A stretch of DNA of 64,000 bases from Nectonema munidae (taxonomy: Eukaryota > Nematomorpha > Nectonematoida > Nectonematidae): NCBI GenBank assembly GCA_030549495.1, contig JAUIRK010000987.1, positions 372,001-436,000 on the forward strand. The letters are read 5' to 3'. Positions 57,590 to 64,000 of the stretch are shown one piece after another; the stretch's first letter is position 1, and each line of letters begins with the position of its first letter. A model generated the notes under the pieces. That model saw only the letters and a program-made list of their open reading frames with translations, did no database searches and was not told the DNA's origin. A program made the translations under genes and the position numbers.

Positions 57590-58380
57590 TTTCTGTAAAA
57601 TATATTATATACTCGTTTGAAAATTAATAAATATATACAGTTTTGAACACATAACACTTTATAGTTAAAAAAATTTCAAAATCATGGTTAATTTTTTGGA
57701 AATGTCAATCAAAATTTTGAAGGATGAGAAATATATCTAATAAAATATACCTTCAAATTTTACATGAAATATATTTTTTTATATCAAATCGGGCATGCTG
57801 ATTTCATTTTTGGACTTATTTTTGGAATTTAGAAATTGAAAATATCCATAAGTGTGTAACAAACCTGCGGTTTACTTCTAAAATCGGTCTCTGAAAACAT
57901 TCATTCAAATTTTACATGGAATATACACATTAATATAACAAATTTACAATTGCAATTTCATTTATAAATTTTTTTTGCATTTAGAATTTGAAAATGCTAA
58001 TCAATGTGAAACAAATTTGCGGTTTATTTCTAAAATCTGTTTTCGAGAACATTCATTTAAAGTTTACATGAAATAAACGCATTTTCATATAAAATCAACA
58101 ATGCCAATTTCATTTATAGATTGATTTTGCATTTGGATTCAAAATTACCTATAAGTGTAAAATAAATTTGTGGTTCACTTCTAAAAATTCTTCCCAAAGA
58201 CAAAATTTGCGGTTTACATCTAAAATCTGACTACGAGAACATTCATTCAAATTTTACATGAAATACACATATTTTTGTAACAAATCAACAATGCCAATTA
58301 AAATTATAGTTTGTTTTTATATTTAGAATTTGAAAATACTTGTAAGCGTGAATCAAATTTGCAAATCAGGTGTTTTACAC
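57590..58380 (-). repeat. 151-bp repeat array, inverse orientation
   Basis: The complement of the 20115-21650 unit: TTTGCGGTTTACTTCTAAAA at about 57867, 58018, 58170 and 58207, with ATTCATTCAAATTTTACATG blocks. At its left end (57590-57760) is the unique flank also found next to the 8876-9420 copy (GTTTTGAACACATAACACTT here, its complement there). Confidence 0.85.
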
Positions 58381-58914
58381 ATATGTACGCATTTTCAAGT
58401 AGGCTGAATCCAACAGTGATGTTTATTTTTTATAAAAATTAGTCATACCTGTCAAAAAATGGTTGACATATGAGGCATCAACTGAAATAAAAGACCACAA
58501 TATCTCGAAACAAGCTGAATCTGTCAATTTAAATAGGTTCCGTGTTTGACCATTTTGAGAAAGTTTTATACGTGTAATCAAACAATATACAAATGAAGGA
58601 AGATGATAAAGTTGAAACATAATTTATTTATAATAAAAATTTGATCGTTTTTTTATATCTAATCATTTGGTTGTCGTATCGTTTCCCTAAAATAAAAAAT
58701 ATTTTCACCTTAACATGAGTTTTCTGCATAAAATTAGCTTTTATTTAATAATTGCTGGCAGTATTTAAAAAAAAGTGAATGATCTCCTTTATTAAAAACT
58801 GTCAAGGATAATAAAAATAGTTTAAAAAATAGAAAAAAACTTTATTCGAAAATTTGTCTTTTTGATAATCAAGATTTAAAAAAACATTTCCATTCAAAAA
58901 CATTTAAAAGAAAT
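58381..58914. other. Spacer inside copy D cargo
   Basis: A minus-strand 65-codon frame (58423-58620) shows no recognisable motif. Otherwise A/T-rich. Confidence 0.35.
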
Positions 58915-59530
58915 TTACATTTCTTGGGTTTTCTCATTATTAAAAGCAAAAATAGTACCTGCATTTACTCTTGCCGTATCTAATAGATAAGAAAAAGCGG
59001 CTACTCTCCATTTTTTTGTTTTTATATTTATGGAATAATTTCATATTCTCTGATCGACTATATCCGTTCCATCCTTGGAAAAATCGTACTGTTTAAAAAT
59101 TGCAAGTTTACTTTTTTCATCGTCTACTGTAATTCCTAAAATGGTGGGGTGGGGGGTCTGGAAGTCAAACTAATACATTTTTCTTTTCTTTTGATTTAGA
59201 AAATACTACATCTATGAATTGATAAAAATTCTCTATCTATATCCCAACAAAACTTATAAGAAAAGTCATCTCTATTATCTAAACTTTTTATACTTTGCGA
59301 AATACCTTTTCTTCTTGTGTCTATTGTACCGACTATAGTTAATCCTTTTTTATACAGCCAATCAGCTAGCTCTATAGAGGTATACAATCGGTCAATGGTT
59401 AAATTTCGATCTCTCAAAGATAAATATGCAGTGATGATGCCTCTTATAAGTGTATAAGTTCTATATAATTTTTCTCAATATATACATCGTTACCTTGCCA
59501 AAACTTGGATGGCATTTTCTGAAGAAGATG
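58915..59530 (-). pseudogene. piggyBac-like (PGBD) transposase C-terminal relic
   Basis: The minus strand encodes, in order and in shifted frames, SKFWQGNDVYIEKNYIEL, RDRNLTIDRLYTSIELADWL then YKKGLTIVGTIDTRRKGI (the conserved N-x-T-x-D-x-x-F/Y-TS-x-E-L-A block holding a catalytic Asp), IFKQYDFSKDGTDIVDQ (the GTDxVDQ motif with the last catalytic Asp) and WRVAAFSYLLDTARVNAGTI followed by FAFN, ending at TAA 58917-58915. One stop follows the VDQ motif and frameshifts are present. The N-terminal half is missing. It lies between the two tandem arrays in copy D. Confidence 0.88.
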
Positions 59531-60079
59531 GAGCCTACTTTATATATACAAATGTAAGAAAGTTTGAACTTCATTCCTCCCAAATAGAAACTTGCCAAAT
59601 TTTGCATATCTGTATGCACATATAAATGGAATATTCAAATTGAAAAAATTCGAAAAAATTATATATAATATTTAAAAAACATGATGTAATCATGCAAACT
59701 CCATTTGAAATATAATTCACAACGTAATTTTCATTCTATAGTCTAAAAATGAAAAAAAAAATTTTTGAACATAAATATATGAATCAATTTTATATTATAA
59801 TGATGACTATCAAAATTAATATTCGTTCCTCATTGGAAATTTTTATACTGAAAAAATTTGTTTTATTATAGATTCCAAATAAAATCTAAACTTCAAAGAG
59901 AAATAAATTCCTTTGTGAAATGACTAAAAATTTGAATATAGTCTTTGGAGAAAAGCATGAAAACAAATCGTTCAAAAATCAGTACAATATATCTGACCGC
60001 AAACATACCACGATTTTAAAAAAAGTTACAAATTAATCAAAAATGTTAAAAAAAAAACTTTTTATAACTACTTAAATAA
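59531..60079. other. Spacer inside copy D cargo
   Basis: A/T-rich, nothing recognised. Confidence 0.4.
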
Positions 60080-60470
60080 AGAGTTAATTTTTTCAGTTGG
60101 GCTGTCATATGTCAATCAATTTTTTGACAAGGTTTGATTGATTTAAAAAAAAAATAAACGTGACCATTGTATTCAGCATACATGAAAACGGGTGTATATA
60201 AATAGAAAACTGTGTATAACCATTTAAACTAAAAGTTTCTTTTTTTTAGTTGAGCTGTCATATATCAATCAATTTTTCGACAGGTGTGGTTGATTTTTAA
60301 AAAAAATAAACGTAACCATCGTGTTCAGCACACTTGAAAATGGGTATATATGTGTGAAAAAGTTTTGTATAACCATTTAAACTAAAAGTTTCTTTTTTTT
60401 TAGTTGAGCTGTCATATATCAATCAATTTTTTGACAGGTTTGGTTGATTTTTAAAAAAAATAAATTTCAG
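60080..60470 (+). repeat. 153-bp tandem repeat, about 2.5 units
   Basis: GCTGTCATAT recurs at 60101, 60254 and 60408 (spacing 153 and 154). Each unit has TCAATCAATTTTTTGACAGG, GGTTGATTTTTAAAAAAAAT, ACCATCGTGTTCAGCA and AACCATTTAAACTAAAAGTT blocks. It is related to the diverged copies at 19560-20030 and not detectably to the 151-bp unit. Confidence 0.88.
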
Positions 60471-60768
60471 GATCAGATTCCCAATCAATCATTTAGTAGG
60501 TTCACGCGAAAATTTTGTAAAAATTTGCAATCATTCAAGAAAAACAGAGGGGAGGGGATGCTAAAATAGCCCCCCCTCCCCTCACTGAGGAAATGAAAAT
60601 AGGCCGTCACTAATAGGGTTATTAAAATAATATTGATGCGAATTGCGATCATCATACATGTTTTATAAACAAGCAGCAACTATTACTTATTGAATATTAT
60701 TGGGGGGGGGGGGAGCGGCGGGAAGGTCATTTTCGCCCTCCCCCTGGATATGCGCCCCTTGATTAAAA

Positions 60769-61963
60769 ATACAAAACATATCATTTTTTGGACTGGCGCT
60801 AATTTTGATATTTTAAAGCAAGATCGGTGTGTGGTATTTAGAAATCATTCTATAGAATAGAAACAAAAGTGGCTTTACAAGAAAAATGGCTGTTTGTTTA
60901 ATGATGTCAGTGTTGAGGCCGTATTATCACGAGACTTGCTAGATAAACTATTGAATTGCTAATATTGTAAGTAAAAAACGGAATTGTGAAACCAGAAATA
61001 TTATATTTGTATTTGTTCAGTCTGCTATAAGTCTTCTTGTAGGAAGATTTGAAATTATTCATAAAGAAGCAAAATTTGATTACTATTGGTTTCCACCTAT
61101 TTCAATGCGGTTTTTGGATAATCAAAAAATTTAATCTCTTCCACATTTTCCCACACTATAAGGTATCATTGTAAAACACATTATTATAGTTTCTGCATAG
61201 CTTTCCAAATCGCAATTTTTCGTGTATATTTTCTTGGCTAATAACGGACTTATATTCAAAATTTTATTCGATTTAGCATCTAATTTCAGCGTCTTAGAAT
61301 AAATTTCAATTAGAGTTGGTATCTAATAAAATTTAGGAGTAGGATTAAAAATTTTGTAAGCAAACGGCGTGACCCTTCCCTAGTCAAAGTCGAAAGAGAA
61401 GGGTTGCGATTGACACGTGTTCAGGAGTGAAAAGGGCAAAATATTAGACACTAGAGTTTATTTACGAACGAAAGTTTTAAAAAGGATTGATTTTCGATCA
61501 CTCTGGTCATCATCAGATCCAAAGGTCAAGAGCACTAGAGAAAAATGCTAGGAAAGGAGAAGATAAGCAGTGGACTTAACGTTGCGATTAAGACTGGTAG
61601 TAAATAAATATAGTTTAAAAAACAGAAAATATGTCAATATTTAAGTGTATTATAATATATATTCAAAACCAAATTTTTTACTACATTGAATAACTATTGT
61701 TAACCCAAACAGAAGCTCTCACCGCTGAGACCTACCACGCTAATTATTTTCTCTCCCTTTCTTAGTTCCTGGTGTGACGATTTCTTAAGAATGAATAACA
61801 ATTCTTCAGATGTTCTTTGGAAATAAATATTTATTCGTTCTATGTTTTTAAGATAAATATTCAAAAGTAGCTAAAATTTTTCCAGAGATTTTAAAAAACA
61901 TCATATTAGAATTAATGGAAAATTTTATTTACAATAAAGAAAATATATTCAAAAAACTTCAAA
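60769..61963. other. Intergenic DNA
   Basis: No gene recognised. A G/C-richer stretch (61370-61560) includes TTTCGATCACTCTGGTCATCATCAG, which resembles sequence near the ends of some retroelements, but nothing can be assigned. Confidence 0.35.
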
Positions 61964-63590
61964 TCATTTAAAAAGAAATTGCAATCTTCTTTTGTCCTTT
62001 CCAAATGTGCTTACTACTTTCTCCATGAACATTTCTTTCTTATCGTTTATTTTCTTTCTGTGAACACTTATCATACATAGTCCACAAAGACGATCATCAG
62101 ACATGGTTGACCTTAACCACGTTTTCACTCTACGCAAGGTGCTGAATGACTGAAGTAGACTGCAAGTAGTAACCCGGCAAAGTTAGAAGAATTAATACGG
62201 CTTTTCTAATAGCTGGATAAAACAATGTTTCATTCAATAGCTCGACAAACTCTTTTTTTGCTTTTTTCTCAGTTGAAATCAACCAATAATCAAACCAGCT
62301 TAAGGACTCTGCTTCTAAATTTTCTATTTTGTACATTTCTACTATCTGATTAACTACATCAAGAAAAGATTCACGGGATAATTTTTGCATTTGTGTAGGA
62401 TGGAATATACTTAAGTTTGTAAATGTCTTTTTTTCAGGAAAGCGAGTTTTCAACGAGGAAATTAATGAATCAAGATGGGGAATGTATACGCTTATGCGAT
62501 AATATTCCTCGACATTTTCTGTTCCAAGATTTATTCTATGAGTTTGCCTTTTACACTGACGTGGTACAGTAGGCTCAATGTTTAAACTTTTTGATAGTTC
62601 TTTAACTTTTTCAAATACATTCATTCTAAAAAATTCTGATTTTTCGCGATAAACAAATATAACAGATAATAAATTTTGAACTTGTTCATGCACTTTTGGT
62701 AAATCTATCTGCACAGATTGTAAAGCCTGTGAAATTGGCTCTAGAAGGGACGAATGATTTACTGGTCCATCGTGTTTCACACAATAAAGGAACATTTGGA
62801 AATATCTTTCTCCTATATGTACTTTCGCGAAAAAATACAATGGTGGATTTAATTGTACCTAAAATAAAGAGATATAAATTATTAAAATAATTCCAAGAAA
62901 AGTTAAATAATATATGTACCTATAGAGTTTCGAATTGAAGAAACAGAATTCAAATCATTTATAGCTAAATTTAGGGAATGAGAAGCACAGTGAGTGAAAA
63001 TTGCTTTTGGATATAAACTCTTTATTTTTGCTTGAACACCATTTTCTACTCCCGCCATTGTAGAGCATCCATCTGTCCAAGAAGTTTATTGAGATTTAAA
63101 CCATACTCTTCACATTTTTCTATTATAGCAGAAGATATTCCTGTAGCGCTCATATTGCTCAATGGAATAAAACCAAGAAACTCTTCTCGTATTAGTACCT
63201 ATTGAAAAATTATTGTGATAATATTTTATGACTAATAGAAAAAAAGTAAAAATTACATTTTCCTGGGATGTATCTACAAACCGTAATCCTAGAGAAAGCT
63301 GTTCTGTTCTTGAAATATCAGCTGTTTCATCCGCAAGTATTGAAAATCCTTTGCTTGCTTTACAATATCTTTGCGAATAAGTTCTGCAGAAATTTTAATC
63401 AACTCATTTTGAATTTGATGAGATGTATAGAGAGAATTCTTTGCTGAATTCTCAAAATGGTTCTTCAAAACACAATCCCCAGACTCAATTCTAAAACTTA
63501 AGAACTGTTTAAAAATTCCAGAATTTGATTCGGTACCTCTTATTGCAATATCGTTTGTTGCGCAAAACAAAATAGAGGATTTTTATACAA
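61964..63590 (-). pseudogene. p52rIPK (THAP0)/ZMYM-like hAT transposase pseudogene with introns
   Basis: Minus-strand blocks in order: FKQFLSFRIESGDCVLKNHF, YTSHQIQNELIKI, ILADETADISRTEQLSLGLR, then a GTAATT...TTTTTCAATAG intron (about 63255-63200), EEFLGFIPLSNMSATGIS, IEKCEEYGLNLNKLLGQ, DGCSTMAGVENGVQAKI, FTHCASHSLNLAINDLN, a second intron GTACAT...TTTATTTTAG (about 62921-62859), GTIKSTIVFFRESTYRRKIF, PLLCETRW, CKRQTHRINLGTENVEEYYR, and an end SFSTLRRVKTWLRSTMSDDR stopping at TGA 61966-61964. This is the DUF4371/52-kDa-repressor lineage of hATs. Single-base shifts (about 63365, 63080, 62745 and 62150) break it. The N-terminal finger is not visible. Confidence 0.87.
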
Positions 63591-64000
63591 GGAAAAATAA
63601 AGAAGAGACATAACATAGCTGGAATAAACAGAAACATAAGAATTAAAATTTTTTTAAAAAATTAAAAGATTAACAAGATTATCTTTTTGAACACAGAGAT
63701 TAGGCTTCAAATACTTGATCCCAACGCTTCCTTAATATCTTATAAGATGTTTTCATCTCATGAAAATGTTTTAGCACTTGTCCCATTTGAGCTGACAGAT
63801 ACTGCTGCTAACAAACATCACAAAAGAATACGATTGTGTAAAATATTTCCTTAGCAAAATTTAAAAAGTTTTGCTATAATTTCCAGGTGGAGGGGGGGGG
63901 GGGGGGTAAGTGCGCCTCCTTGCCCCCTATCTGCCGGCGCCCATGTATAAAGCATGACTAGATCATTGGAAACCATCAGGTGTAAGAAATTTTTTGATTC
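63591..64000. other. Window edge; possible hAT terminus
   Basis: A minus-strand stretch at 63700-63800 (SAQMGQVLKHFHEMKTSYKI) is codon-like but unrecognised. At about 63887-63943 a poly-G run and CCCCCTATCTGCCGGCGCCCATG resemble the G-rich terminus of a hAT-like element. No partner end is in the window. Confidence 0.3.

Larger units (their letters stand above)
55010..60760 (+). mobile_element. hAT-like family, copy D (5.75 kb, with cargo)
   Basis: The left end CAGGGGCGCACATCC is perfect. The right end GGATATGCGCCCCTT is slightly mutated. The flanks are GATTAAAT (55002-55009) and GATTAAAA (60761-60768). It follows copy C through the SINE, the 196-bp MITE and the GAGAGAAGAGAGC stretch to about 57178, and briefly again at ATTTCGAAAGTCGGCATTC (about 57355). 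Then 3.3 kb not present in copy C follows: the inverted 151-bp array, a piggyBac relic and the 153-bp array, before the shared right end. It lacks the GCCCC-rich MITE and the GTF2IRD2-type hAT, showing their empty sites. Confidence 0.75.

Noticed and set aside
61400-61560. Possible hammerhead ribozyme (CTGATGA...GAAA on the minus strand) as in Penelope-like elements
   Set aside because: The core-like words are there, but the bases between them do not form a proper stem II, and no reverse transcriptase is nearby.
1-64000. CRISPR array, prokaryotic operons, endogenous virus
   Set aside because: There is no regularly spaced short repeat with unique spacers and no Shine-Dalgarno-led gene clusters. 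The only integrase is of Ty3/gypsy retrotransposon type, and no viral structural gene is visible.

Overview
This is AT-rich animal DNA: mostly transposon debris with three recognisable host genes. No bacterial gene, operon, rRNA or CRISPR is visible. The host genes are metazoan and spliced with canonical GT-AG introns, several only 45-65 bp long. The wealth of hAT transposases (ZBED5-, GTF2IRD2- and p52rIPK-like) and a K02A2.6-like Ty3/gypsy integrase suggest an arthropod, perhaps a parasitic copepod such as a sea louse. That assignment is inference from gene content, not proof.

Host genes: (1) one N-terminal exon of an SLC20 (PiT) sodium-phosphate transporter, minus strand, 6152-6332; (2) an apparently intronless CNEP1R1 (TMEM188) homologue, minus strand, 12552-13031; (3) a POLDIP2 (PDIP38) homologue, plus strand, in ten exons from 24713 to 37894. 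Its exon phases all agree, it includes a 27-nt microexon, and two introns have swollen to 7.3 and 4.7 kb. The 7.3-kb intron holds two hAT pseudogenes in opposite orientation. An unrecognised 98-codon ORF lies at 53450-53746 (minus).

Mobile DNA by region: LINE remnants (0.9-1.1, 7.2-8.9, 17.9-19.3, 22.1-22.8 kb); a Ty3/gypsy integrase relic (10.3-11.0 kb); about 151-bp and 153-bp tandem repeats (8.9-9.4, 19.6-21.65, 57.6-58.4, 60.1-60.5 kb); and many hAT elements whose ends can be fixed from inverted repeats plus 8-bp target duplications. One hAT-like family with ends CAGGGGCGCACATCC occurs four times (14.85, 39.2, 47.8 and 55.0 kb). The three long copies carry further elements nested inside them at shared positions: a GCCCC-rich MITE, a 196-bp MITE, a tRNA-like SINE and a GTF2IRD2-type hAT. 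This gives an order of insertion. The longest copies, 47777-53095 and 55010-60760, are themselves flanked by near-perfect 8-bp duplications.

All transposase genes seen are broken by frameshifts or stops. The intervening sequence is AT-rich and without recognisable function. Limits: homology calls were made by eye from family knowledge, and no search was run.
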